Below are positions 47,086-55,057 of a DNA stretch of 64,000 nucleotides, piece after piece. Origin of the DNA: Aureimonas pseudogalii (lineage in GTDB: Bacteria; Pseudomonadota; Alphaproteobacteria; Rhizobiales; Rhizobiaceae); contig NZ_JACIEK010000011.1 in the NCBI RefSeq assembly GCF_014196835.1, positions 1 through 64,000 on the forward strand, given 5' to 3'. A program made the position numbers and the translations under genes. A model generated the notes under the pieces. The model did no database searches. It was given only the letters and a program-made list of their open reading frames with translations, and had not been told where the DNA came from. Position 1 is the stretch's first letter. Every line of letters begins with the position of its first letter.

Positions 47086-47613
47086 ATGCAGGGATCAAGG
47101 GAAGCCATCGGGCCCGCCGGAATGGGAGCCGGGCCGGGCCCGGCGCCGAAGGCCGGCGACGTGCGCTCGCGGCGCGACGTGATCGCGGGGGCGATCTTCA
47201 TCGCCATCGCGCTCGCCTTCGGCCTGGAAGCGTCCACCTATCCGCTCGGCACGGCGCTGCGCATGGGGCCGGGCTTCATGCCGCTGTTCCTCGCGGTGCT
47301 GCTGGCCGTCTTCGGCGCGATCGTGCTCGGCACCAGCCTCAAGCGCCACGAGACGATCAGCCCCACCCCCATCCCGTGGAAGGCCATCGGCCTCGTCTGC
47401 GCCGCGCTCGCCGTCTTCGGCGAGTTCGGCCTCGCGCTCGGTCTCGTGCCCGTGGTCGTCGTCTGCACCTTCACCGTGGCGCTGGCCTCCGCCAAGAACT
47501 CGCCCCTCGCCGCGCTCGCGATCGCGCTCAGCCTGGCGGCGCTCTGCTGGCTGATCTTCAAGGTCGGGCTGAACGTCTCGCTGCCGACCTTCGGCACCCT
47601 CTTCTCCTCCTGA
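47086..47613 (+). CDS. tctB: Tripartite tricarboxylate transporter TctB family protein
   Basis: 175 residues with four hydrophobic segments (DVIAGAIFIAIALAFG, GPGFMPLFLAVLLAVFGAI, AIGLVCAALAVFGEFGLAL, ALAIALSLAALCWLIF), the small membrane subunit of the TTT system. The N-terminal 35 residues are Gly/Pro-rich and cytoplasmic. It is followed by tctA after 10 bp. Confidence 0.9.
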   Translation: MQGSREAIGPAGMGAGPGPAPKAGDVRSRRDVIAGAIFIAIALAFGLEASTYPLGTALRMGPGFMPLFLAVLLAVFGAIVLGTSLKRHETISPTPIPWKAIGLVCAALAVFGEFGLALGLVPVVVVCTFTVALASAKNSPLAALAIALSLAALCWLIFKVGLNVSLPTFGTLFSS

Positions 47614-47623
47614 CGGGCGCCCG

Positions 47624-49129
47624 ATGGACCTCCTCTCCAATCTCGCCCTCGGCTTCGAGACGGCGCTGACGCTGACCAACCTGTTCTGGTGCTTCGTGGG
47701 CGTGCTTCTCGGCACGCTCGTTGGCGTGCTGCCCGGCATCGGCCCGACGGCGACGATCGCCATGCTCCTGCCGATCACCTTCACCTTCGCGCCCGTCACC
47801 TCGCTCATCATGCTTTCGGGCATCTACTACGGCGCGCAATACGGCGGCTCCACCACCGCCATCCTGATCAACCTGCCCGGCGAATCCTCCTCGGCCGTCA
47901 CCGCGATCGACGGTTACCAGATGGCGCGCAAGGGCCGCGCCGGACCGGCGCTCGCAACGGCCGCGCTCGGCTCGTTCTTCGCGGGATCGGTGGCGACGAT
48001 GCTGCTCGCCGTCGCGGCGCCGCCGCTGGCGCGCGTCGCGCTGCAGTTCGGCGCGCCCGAATATTTCGCGCTCATCGTGCTCGGCCTCCTCGTCTCCATC
48101 TCGCTCGCCCACGGCTCGGTGGTGAAGGCGCTGGCGATGATCTGCCTCGGGCTGTTGCTCGGCACCGTGGGGCAGGACATCTACACCGGCACGCCGCGCT
48201 TCACCTTCGGCCAGCTTGAACTCTACCAGGGCATCAACTTCGTCTCGATCGCGGTGGGCGTCTTCGGCGTCGCCGAGATCTTCCGCAACCTGGAGAACGA
48301 GAACGACCGCGAGGTCATGGTGAAGAAGGTCACCAACCTCTGGCTGACGAAGGAAGATTTCAAGCGCATCGCCGCCCCCGTGGTGCGCGGCACGGTGCTC
48401 GGCTCGATCCTCGGCGTGCTGCCGGGCGGCGGCCACGTCCTCTCCTCCTTCGCCTCCTATTCGCTGGAAAAGAACCTCTCGAAGAACCCGCAGGAGTTCG
48501 GCCACGGCGCCATCGAGGGCGTCGCCGGGCCGGAATCGGCCAACAACGCGGCGGCGCAGACCTCCTTCATCCCGCTGCTGACGCTCGGCATCCCCGCCCA
48601 TCCCGTGATGGCGCTCATCGTCGGCGCCTTCATCCTCCAGGGCATCACGCCGGGCCCGAACGTCATCAACACGCAGCCCGCCCTCTTCTGGGGCATCATC
48701 GCCTCGATGTGGATCGGCAACGTCCTCCTCGTCATCCTCAACCTGCCGCTGATCGGGCTCTGGGTGAAGATGCTGACCATCCCCTACCGGGTGCTCTTCC
48801 CCGCCATCGTGCTGTTCGCCGCCATCGGCTGCTACTCGATCAACAACAACCCGTTCGACGTCTACGCCATCGGCGTCTTCGGGGTGCTCGGCTACGTGCT
48901 GATCCGCCTCGGCTGCGAGCCGGCGCCGCTGCTGCTCGGCTTCGTGCTCGGGCCGCTCCTGGAGGAGCATCTGCGCCGCGCCATGATCATCTCGCGCGGC
49001 GACCCGTCGATCTTCGTCACTCGGCCGATCTCGGCGACGCTCCTGGCGCTGGGTCTCGCCGCCGTGATCGCCGCCGCGCTGCCGAGCATCCGGCGCAAGC
49101 GCAAGGTCGTCTTCGTGGAGGACGATTGA
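47624..49129 (+). CDS. tctA: Tripartite tricarboxylate transporter permease TctA
   Basis: 501 residues, about 11-12 membrane segments, the transporting subunit of the TTT family driven by ion gradient. Conserved Gly/Pro-rich motifs are present: LVGVLPGIGPTATIAMLLPI, GIYYGAQYGGSTTAILINLP, GVLPGGGHVLSSFASYSLEK and ESANNAAAQTSFIPLLTLGIP. Full length. It closes the tctCBA operon and is followed by a terminator-like hairpin. Confidence 0.95.
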   Translation: MDLLSNLALGFETALTLTNLFWCFVGVLLGTLVGVLPGIGPTATIAMLLPITFTFAPVTSLIMLSGIYYGAQYGGSTTAILINLPGESSSAVTAIDGYQMARKGRAGPALATAALGSFFAGSVATMLLAVAAPPLARVALQFGAPEYFALIVLGLLVSISLAHGSVVKALAMICLGLLLGTVGQDIYTGTPRFTFGQLELYQGINFVSIAVGVFGVAEIFRNLENENDREVMVKKVTNLWLTKEDFKRIAAPVVRGTVLGSILGVLPGGGHVLSSFASYSLEKNLSKNPQEFGHGAIEGVAGPESANNAAAQTSFIPLLTLGIPAHPVMALIVGAFILQGITPGPNVINTQPALFWGIIASMWIGNVLLVILNLPLIGLWVKMLTIPYRVLFPAIVLFAAIGCYSINNNPFDVYAIGVFGVLGYVLIRLGCEPAPLLLGFVLGPLLEEHLRRAMIISRGDPSIFVTRPISATLLALGLAAVIAAALPSIRRKRKVVFVEDD

Positions 49130-49141
49130 TCCCGGAGGGGG

Positions 49142-49161
49142 GCCCGTCTCGCACGGGCTCT
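49142..49161 (+). terminator. Short terminator-like hairpin after tctA
   Basis: GCCCGT and ACGGGC pair around CTCGC, followed by TCTT, 12 bp after the tctA stop. It is a weak intrinsic terminator. Confidence 0.5.
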
Positions 49162-49195
49162 TGACGCCGCGCCGCGCTTGGTCGCCTCTTGGCGA

Positions 49196-49663
49196 ATGGC
49201 ACAGGAAATCGAGCGCAAGTTCCATGTGACGAGCGACGACTGGCGGGCGCTCGCCGACGCCGGCACGCGGATCCGCCAGTTCTACCTCGCCTCGCGCGAG
49301 GGGCTCACGGTGCGCGTGCGCCGGCGCGAGGGCCGGCCCGCGGTGCTGACGCTGAAGACCGGCAGCGGCCTCTCGCGCGGCGAGTTCGAATACGACATTC
49401 CCGATGCCGACGCCGACGCGCTCGAGGCCGCCCATCTCGGCACGGTGATCGAGAAGCGCCGCCATCTCGTGCCGTTGGGAAGCCTGACGATCGAGGTCGA
49501 CGTCTTCGCCGGCCCCTTCGCGCCGCTCGTCACCGCCGAGATCGAGCTGCCGGCGGCCGACCACGCAGTGACGCTGCCAAGCTGGATCGGCCGCGAGGTG
49601 ACCGACGATCCGCGCTACGGCAACGGCGCGATGGCGCTCGCCGGCGCCCCGCCGCCGGCCTGA
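49196..49663 (+). CDS. CYTH domain protein (inorganic triphosphatase/ThTPase-like)
   Basis: 155 residues, a single CYTH domain. The signature EIERKF is at residues 4-9. Basic residues inside the tunnel (RQFYLASREGLTVRVRRREG, LTLKTG) and acidic metal ligands (FEYDIP, TIEVDVF, TAEIELP) are all present. Such enzymes hydrolyse inorganic triphosphate. The E. coli homologue YgiF carries an additional CHAD domain, absent here. The start is the ATG that puts the signature at the N-terminus. It has its own transcription unit after tctA. Confidence 0.9.
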   Translation: MAQEIERKFHVTSDDWRALADAGTRIRQFYLASREGLTVRVRRREGRPAVLTLKTGSGLSRGEFEYDIPDADADALEAAHLGTVIEKRRHLVPLGSLTIEVDVFAGPFAPLVTAEIELPAADHAVTLPSWIGREVTDDPRYGNGAMALAGAPPPA

Positions 49664-50083
49664 TCGCGTTCACCGACGACGTTTGCCGACCGCCCTCGCG
49701 TCCTCGCGGTCCGGTCACTCCGCCATCGTGCCGGCCTGCGGCACCACCGACTCGCTTCGACCCCCGTTCCGATCCCGCACCGCGGCAGCCCGGAAACGGT
49801 CGTGCGGCCGGCGTACGGTCGATCGCGCCCGCGGTCGGAGAGCCGCCGCGCGGATCGTCGGGGGCGACGATCGCGTCCCGGTCGCGGCACCCCGCGGCAA
49901 CCCCCGCTTGCGCCGGCATCTCGCTCCGCGCGGCGCGCAGGGCTGCACTGCGCCGGTCCTGCCTTGGCAGCGCGGCGGGCCTCCGCTATAGCGCCGCCCT
50001 TCGTCCCGCCCGCTCCCCGATCCGCCCTCGTCGGCGCAAGCGGGCGTCTGCCTGCCTCTCATGCCCTGCAAGGTCGAGCCCCC
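49664..50083. other. 420-bp region without a recognisable gene
   Basis: Open frames exist on both strands but are Arg/Pro/Ala-rich with no family resemblance, typical of non-coding GC-rich DNA. No clear promoter, repeat or RNA is visible apart from the region just before the YegD-like gene. It presumably contains the promoter for the Hsp70-like gene. Confidence 0.5.
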
Positions 50084-51352
50084 ATGTCCCGCCTCTTTCC
50101 CGGCCTCGATTTCGGCACCACTAATTCCACGCTCGCACTCTGCGCCCCCGGCGGCGCGCCGGAGCTTCTGGCGGTGGAGGACGAGCACCGCACCATCCCC
50201 TCCGCGCTGTTCTTCAGCCTGGAGGACGGGCGCACCTATTTCGGACGTCAGGCCGTCTTCGAGTATGTCGATGGCGCCGAGGGGCGCTTCATGCGGGCCC
50301 TGAAAAGCATTCTCGGCACCTCGCTGATGAAGGAGACGACGCAGGTCGGGCGCGAGCGCATGACCTTCGAGGATCTCGTCGGGCGCTTCCTCTCCAACCT
50401 TCGGCGCCGCCTCGAACGCGAGGCGGAGAGCCATGGGGTGGACACCGATTCGATCGTGCTCGGCCGCCCCGTGCGCTTCGTCGACGAAAGCGACGAGGCC
50501 GATGCGGCCGCGCAGGGCCAGCTCGAATCGGCGGCGCGCGCGCAAGGCTTCCGCCACATCGAGTTCCAGTACGAGCCGGTGGCGGCGGCGCTCTACTACG
50601 AATCCACCGTCGATCGCGAACAGCTCGCCATGGTGGTGGACATCGGCGGCGGCACGTCGGACTTCTCGATCCTGCGCCTGTCGCCGGAGCGCGCCCGCGC
50701 GCCCGACCGGTCCGGCGACATTCTCGGCACCACGGGCGTCCATGTCGGCGGCACCGATTTCGACCGGCTGCTGAACATCGCCAAGATGCAGCCGCTGCTT
50801 GGCCTCGGCAGCGCCACCGCCGACGGCAAGCGGCGGATGCCCGTCTGGTACTTCAACGACATGGCGACCTGGCACCGCATCAACACGCTCTACACCGCGA
50901 AGATCCTCGCCGACATCCGCGCCCTGAAGAAGGAGGCGGGCGAGCCCGCCAAGCTCGGCGCGATGGAGCACATGCTCCTCCACCGCTCCGGCCACCGGCT
51001 CGCCGGCGCGGTGGAGCGCGCCAAGATCGCGCTCTCGAACGAGGCCGCCGTGCCGATCGCGCTGCACGAGCCGGGCTTGGCACTCGACGCGCTGGCGACC
51101 CGCGAGGAGTTCGAGGGCGCGACCACTGAGCTCGTCTCTCGCATCGAAGGCTCGATCGAGGCGGCGCTGCGCCTCGCCGGCGTCGCCTCGGGCGAGATCG
51201 AGACGGTGATCCTCACCGGCGGTGGCGCGCAGGTGCCGGCGGTGAAGAGCGCCGCGACGAAGCGCTTTCCGGACGCGCGGATCGCGCTCTCGGACGCGTT
51301 CGGCTCCGTCGGCCTCGGCCTCGGCCTCGACGCCGCCCGCCGCTTCGGCTGA
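50084..51352 (+). CDS. Hsp70-family protein, YegD type
   Basis: 422 residues: an actin-like ATPase domain without the substrate-binding C-terminus of DnaK. Phosphate 1 FPGLDFGTTNSTLAL, connect region VVDIGGGTSDFSI, and adenosine motif VILTGGGAQVPAVKS are intact. The family (E. coli YegD) is of unknown client specificity, and the missing lid makes a classical folding role doubtful. ATG at 50084 is chosen because it directly precedes the phosphate 1 motif; the frame is open further upstream without coding character. Confidence 0.9.
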   Translation: MSRLFPGLDFGTTNSTLALCAPGGAPELLAVEDEHRTIPSALFFSLEDGRTYFGRQAVFEYVDGAEGRFMRALKSILGTSLMKETTQVGRERMTFEDLVGRFLSNLRRRLEREAESHGVDTDSIVLGRPVRFVDESDEADAAAQGQLESAARAQGFRHIEFQYEPVAAALYYESTVDREQLAMVVDIGGGTSDFSILRLSPERARAPDRSGDILGTTGVHVGGTDFDRLLNIAKMQPLLGLGSATADGKRRMPVWYFNDMATWHRINTLYTAKILADIRALKKEAGEPAKLGAMEHMLLHRSGHRLAGAVERAKIALSNEAAVPIALHEPGLALDALATREEFEGATTELVSRIEGSIEAALRLAGVASGEIETVILTGGGAQVPAVKSAATKRFPDARIALSDAFGSVGLGLGLDAARRFG

Positions 51353-51443
51353 ACGGGCGCCCCCCCGATCCGCGATGCTTGGCGGCGAGCGCGATCCCGG
51401 CTATCCCCGAGGTCCCTCACCCGACCCTCCCGGAGCCCCCCAC

Positions 51444-51872
51444 ATGACCGCCCTCACCCTCGACACCGCCCGGCGCCTCGTCGCCGCCGCCTTCGCCAAG
51501 GGCGAAGCGCTGAAGCTGAAACCGCTGACGGTGGCCGTGCTCGACGCCGGCGGCGCGCTGATCGCGTTGGAGCGCCAGGACGGCGCGGCGCCGCTGCGGC
51601 CCGACATCGCCATCGGCAAGGCCAACGGCGCGGTGAAGATGGGCATGGGCTCGCGGGCGCTCGGTGCGCGCGCCGAGCAACAGGCCTATTTCATCCAGTC
51701 GATGAACGCGCTCTGCGGCGGCTCGCTCGTGCCGGTGCCCGGCGGCGTGCTCGTTCGCTCGAACGGCGCGATCGTCGGCGCGGTCGGCATCACCGGCGAC
51801 ACGTCGGACAACGACGAGGCGGCGGCGGTGGCCGCGATCGAGAGCGTCGGCCTCACCCCCGACGCCGGCTGA
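51444..51872 (+). CDS. GlcG/HbpS family heme-binding protein
   Basis: 142 residues, single GlcG/HbpS domain (TLDTARRLVAAAFAKGEALK, TVAVLDAGGALIALERQDGA, GKANGAVKMGMGSRAL, GGVLVRSNGAIVGAVGITGD). Related proteins bind heme or cobalamin or act as small accessory proteins beside glycolate or diol genes. No signal peptide. It lies 91 bp after the YegD-like gene and 165 bp before cysG, on the same strand. The link to cysG (tetrapyrrole synthesis) is suggestive only. Confidence 0.88.
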   Translation: MTALTLDTARRLVAAAFAKGEALKLKPLTVAVLDAGGALIALERQDGAAPLRPDIAIGKANGAVKMGMGSRALGARAEQQAYFIQSMNALCGGSLVPVPGGVLVRSNGAIVGAVGITGDTSDNDEAAAVAAIESVGLTPDAG

Positions 51873-52037
51873 GCGGCGCGCCGGTCCCACGCATGGAAAC
51901 GCCCCCGCCCTTGTTCCGGGCGGCGCGGGGAACGACATGCAGGAGAGGCCCACCACCGCAGGTCGCCTTGCCTTGCGCCCCTTGATGGCCGGCGCGAATC
52001 ATGGCCTCTGCGGGGGTGACACCTTTGGGATCGACCG

Positions 52038-53570
52038 ATGAGTTTCCTGTCCACGCCCGGCCTGCCGGACACCGAGACCGCCGCCGCCGCCCGCCCGCAA
52101 CGCGTGGGCGAGCTGAGCGTGCTGCCGGTGTTCTTCGACCTGAAGGGCCGGCGCGTCGCCATGGCGGGGGGCGGCGACGGCGCGGCGTGGAAGGCCGAGC
52201 TCCTCGCCGCCGCCGGCGCGCTCGTCGATCTCTACGAGCCCGCGGAGGGCCTCGGTGAGGAGATGCGCACCGTCCTCGCCATGAGCTTCGCGGGCGGGCG
52301 CATCACCCACCACGACCGCCCCTGGGCGCTCGACGTCTTCGCCGGCGCCGCGCTCGCCGTCGCGGACTGCGAGACGATGGCCGACGCGCAGGCCTTCTTC
52401 TGCGCCGCGCGCAGTGCGGGCGTTCCCGTCAACGTCATCGACAAGCCCACCTTCTGCCAATTCCGCTTCGGCACCATCGTCAACCGCTCGCCCGTCGTCG
52501 TCGGCATCTCCACCGACGGCGCCGCGCCGATCCTCGGCCAGGCCATTCGCCGGCGCATCGAGACGCTGCTGCCCGCGACGTTGACGGGCTGGGCGAAGCT
52601 CGCCGCGAAGGTCCGCGCCGAGGTGATGGAGCGCCTCGAGCCGGGCCCGCTGCGCCGCGCCTTCTGGGAGCGCTTCTCCGACGAGGCCTTCACCCGCAAG
52701 GCTCCCGACGAGGCCGCGGAAGCCGACGCCCGGCGCTTCGTCTCCGATCTCGTCGCCGCCCCACAGGCGGGCGGGCGCGTCACGCTGGTGGGCGCCGGCC
52801 CCGGCGAGGCCGAGCTTCTGACGCTGAAGGCGGTGCGCGCGCTGCAGGCCGCCGACGTCATCCTCTTCGACGACCTCGTCTCCGACGACATCCTCGAACT
52901 CGCCCGGCGCGAGGCCAAGCGCATGCTGGTGGGAAAGCGCGCCTCGCGCGACTCGTGCCGCCAGGAGGACATCAACCGCACGATGGTGCAGTTCGCGCGG
53001 GCCGGAAAGCACGTGGTGCGGCTCAAATCGGGCGACGTCTCGGTGTTCGGGCGCTCGGGCGAGGAGATCGCCGAGCTGAAACGCGCGGGCATTCCCGTGC
53101 GCATCGTGCCCGGCATCACCGCGGCCTCGGCGCTCGCGGCGGGCTTCGGCGTGTCGCTGACGCATCGCGACCGGGCGCAGCAGGTGCGCTTCGTCACCGG
53201 GCATTCGAAGAAGGGGGATCTGCCCGACGACATGAACTGGGCGACGCTCGCCGACGACCGGGCCACCACGATCTTCTACATGGGCGGGCGCATGGCGCCG
53301 CGCATCTCGGCCATGCTGATCGCGCACGGGCTGCCGGGCGAGACGCCCGTGGCGGTCGCCGCCAACATCTCGCGGGACGACGAGACGCGGGCCGTCGGCC
53401 GTCTCGCCGATCTCGGCGCGATCGTCGAGCGCATCGGCGTCGACCGGCCGATCCTCATCGGGGTGGGCCGCGTCTTCGCCGACTGCGAGGCGAGCGTCGT
53501 CGAAGGCTTCGAGCCCGCAGAGGGCACCCCGGCTGGCGAAACCTCGCGGCTTCGGGCAAAGGCCTCCTGA
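52038..53570 (+). CDS. cysG: Siroheme synthase CysG (dehydrogenase/chelatase + methyltransferase)
   Basis: 510-residue bifunctional enzyme making siroheme for sulfite and nitrite reductases. N-terminal half: precorrin-2 dehydrogenase/ferrochelatase with FFDLKGRRVAMAGGGDGAAW as the NAD motif. C-terminal half (from about 250): uroporphyrinogen III methyltransferase with VTLVGAGPGEAELLTLKAVR, VRLKSGDVSVFGRSGEE and GITAASALAAGFGVSLTHRD. The commoner form of the second motif is VRLKGGDPFIFGRGGEE, so this is the altered rhizobial-type version. Usually cysG in Rhizobiales heads a cysI/cysH operon, but here two small P-loop kinase genes follow instead. Confidence 0.93.
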   Translation: MSFLSTPGLPDTETAAAARPQRVGELSVLPVFFDLKGRRVAMAGGGDGAAWKAELLAAAGALVDLYEPAEGLGEEMRTVLAMSFAGGRITHHDRPWALDVFAGAALAVADCETMADAQAFFCAARSAGVPVNVIDKPTFCQFRFGTIVNRSPVVVGISTDGAAPILGQAIRRRIETLLPATLTGWAKLAAKVRAEVMERLEPGPLRRAFWERFSDEAFTRKAPDEAAEADARRFVSDLVAAPQAGGRVTLVGAGPGEAELLTLKAVRALQAADVILFDDLVSDDILELARREAKRMLVGKRASRDSCRQEDINRTMVQFARAGKHVVRLKSGDVSVFGRSGEEIAELKRAGIPVRIVPGITAASALAAGFGVSLTHRDRAQQVRFVTGHSKKGDLPDDMNWATLADDRATTIFYMGGRMAPRISAMLIAHGLPGETPVAVAANISRDDETRAVGRLADLGAIVERIGVDRPILIGVGRVFADCEASVVEGFEPAEGTPAGETSRLRAKAS

Positions 53571-53611
53571 CAGCGCGGCGCATACGCGCCGGCAGATGGG
53601 AGACACGCGCC

Positions 53612-54256
53612 ATGACCGAAAGCCTCACCCTGGCGGCGCTCGCCGACGCGCTCCTCACCGAGGAAGGCGCGACGCGCCGCATCGTCGCCATCGCGGGATC
53701 GCCGGGCTCGGGCAAGTCCACCGCCGCCGAATCCCTGAAGGCGCGGCTGAACGCGCGCCGCCCCGGCGTCGCCGACATTCTGCCGATGGACGGCTATCAC
53801 TTCGACGACGCCGTCCTGAACGCGCGCGGCGACCGCCCGCGCAAGGGCGCGCCCCACACGTTCGATCTCGACGGCTTCCGCGCCATGCTGGAGCGGCTGC
53901 GCCTGGACACCGGCCGCGACGTGGCGGTGCCCGTCTTCGACCGCTCGGTCGAGATCGCGCGGGCGGGCGGGCGCATCATCGAGGCCACCACGCGCATCAT
54001 CCTCGCGGAGGGCAACTACCTGCTCCTCGACGCGCCCGGCTGGCGCGACCTCGCCCCGCTCTTCGATCTCACGGTCATGGTCGAGGCGCGCGAGGAGCTG
54101 CTGATCGAGCGCCTGACCGAGCGCTGGCTCAGCTTCGGCTACGAGCCGGAGGCGCTGATCGAGAAGCTGGAGGGCAACGACCTGCCCAACATGCGGCTGG
54201 TGCTGAAGAACAGCCGCCCGGCCGACGTCGCGCTGCGCAGCGACGGCGGGCGCTGA
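53612..54256 (+). CDS. P-loop nucleoside/sugar kinase-like protein (PRK/FrcK family)
   Basis: 214 residues. Walker A AGSPGSGKSTAAE at about residues 27-39. MDGYHFDDAVLNARGDRPRK is the phosphoribulokinase/uridine-kinase/pantothenate-kinase-like substrate motif, followed by GAPHTFDLDGF. LILAEGNYLLLDAPGWRDLAPLFD is the Walker B region. The family is known as 'nucleoside triphosphate hydrolase' or FrcK, encoded in several alphaproteobacteria next to fructose ABC genes. No sugar transporter is adjacent here. The substrate is unknown. Start at the ATG with GGGAG upstream. Confidence 0.85.
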   Translation: MTESLTLAALADALLTEEGATRRIVAIAGSPGSGKSTAAESLKARLNARRPGVADILPMDGYHFDDAVLNARGDRPRKGAPHTFDLDGFRAMLERLRLDTGRDVAVPVFDRSVEIARAGGRIIEATTRIILAEGNYLLLDAPGWRDLAPLFDLTVMVEAREELLIERLTERWLSFGYEPEALIEKLEGNDLPNMRLVLKNSRPADVALRSDGGR

Positions 54257-54293
54257 CGCGACGGGACCGCAAGGCAGGCCGCGAAGGGATTTC

Positions 54294-54866
54294 ATGCCCC
54301 GAATCCATGTCACCGGCGCCGCCGGATCGGGCGTCACCACCCTCGGGAAGGCCTTGGCGAACACCCTCGACCTGCCGCATGTCGACACCGACGACGTCTT
54401 CTGGATGCCGACCGATCCGCCCTTCGGGGTGAAGCGTCCGGCGGGCGAACGGATCGACCTCCTCTCGGATTGGCTCAAGTCCCGGCCAGCTTGGGTCTGG
54501 TCGGGTTGCGCGCGGCCATGGGCCGAGGCGCTCGAACCGCTCCAGGATCTCGTCGTCTTCCTGACGCTCGACCCGGCGCTGCGCATGGCGAGGCTGCGCC
54601 GACGCGAAAGCCGGCGCTTCGGCCCACGCATCGCGCCGGGGGGCGACATGGCCGGCCCGAGCGCGGCGTTCCTCGCCTGGGCAGCGGCCTACGACACGGC
54701 CGGCGACGAGCAGCGAAGCCGTGCCGCTCACGAGGCCTGGCTGTCCACCCGGCCCGTTCCCGTGCTTCGCCTCTCGTCGGCGGAACCGGTGGCGAGGCTG
54801 GTGGCCGAGGTCCGGTCGGTGCTGCAGGCGCGGCGACCACCGTCCGCCGCCCCGGCCGCCGACTGA
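54294..54866 (+). CDS. Small P-loop kinase-like protein
   Basis: 190 residues. Walker A at the N-terminus is GAAGSGVTTLG, where the usual GKS/T is replaced by GVT: the invariant Lys is substituted by Val. Downstream, VDTDDVFWMPTDPPF is the shikimate/adenylate-kinase-like substrate loop. This variant P-loop (GxxGSGVTT) is common to a clade annotated as 'adenylate kinase family' or 'AAA family' and is probably still functional. It follows the previous kinase gene after 37 bp. The role is unknown. Confidence 0.78.
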   Translation: MPRIHVTGAAGSGVTTLGKALANTLDLPHVDTDDVFWMPTDPPFGVKRPAGERIDLLSDWLKSRPAWVWSGCARPWAEALEPLQDLVVFLTLDPALRMARLRRRESRRFGPRIAPGGDMAGPSAAFLAWAAAYDTAGDEQRSRAAHEAWLSTRPVPVLRLSSAEPVARLVAEVRSVLQARRPPSAAPAAD

Positions 54867-55057
54867 CGACGGCACGCTCTTTCGCCCGCAGTTGGTGTTG
54901 CCCCAATTCCTCCTGCGACCCGATCCCGGCCGCGAGAGCAAGTCGCAGTGACCGATGGCGAAGGCGTCCGATCGGCAGCTGGCCCAAGCTGTTCGGCGAT
55001 TGACGCCGCGGCTCCCCTCCCCCACACGGGGAAGGAGAACGATTCGAGGGAGGAACG

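Noticed and set aside
49683-49991. A 102-codon frame in the gap before the YegD-like gene
   Set aside because: Arg/Pro/Ala-rich translation, no ribosome binding site and no resemblance to any family.
49802-50083. A 94-codon upstream extension of the YegD-like protein
   Set aside because: The extension is Arg/Pro/Ser-rich and the family begins directly with the phosphate 1 motif, so the internal ATG at 50084 is preferred.
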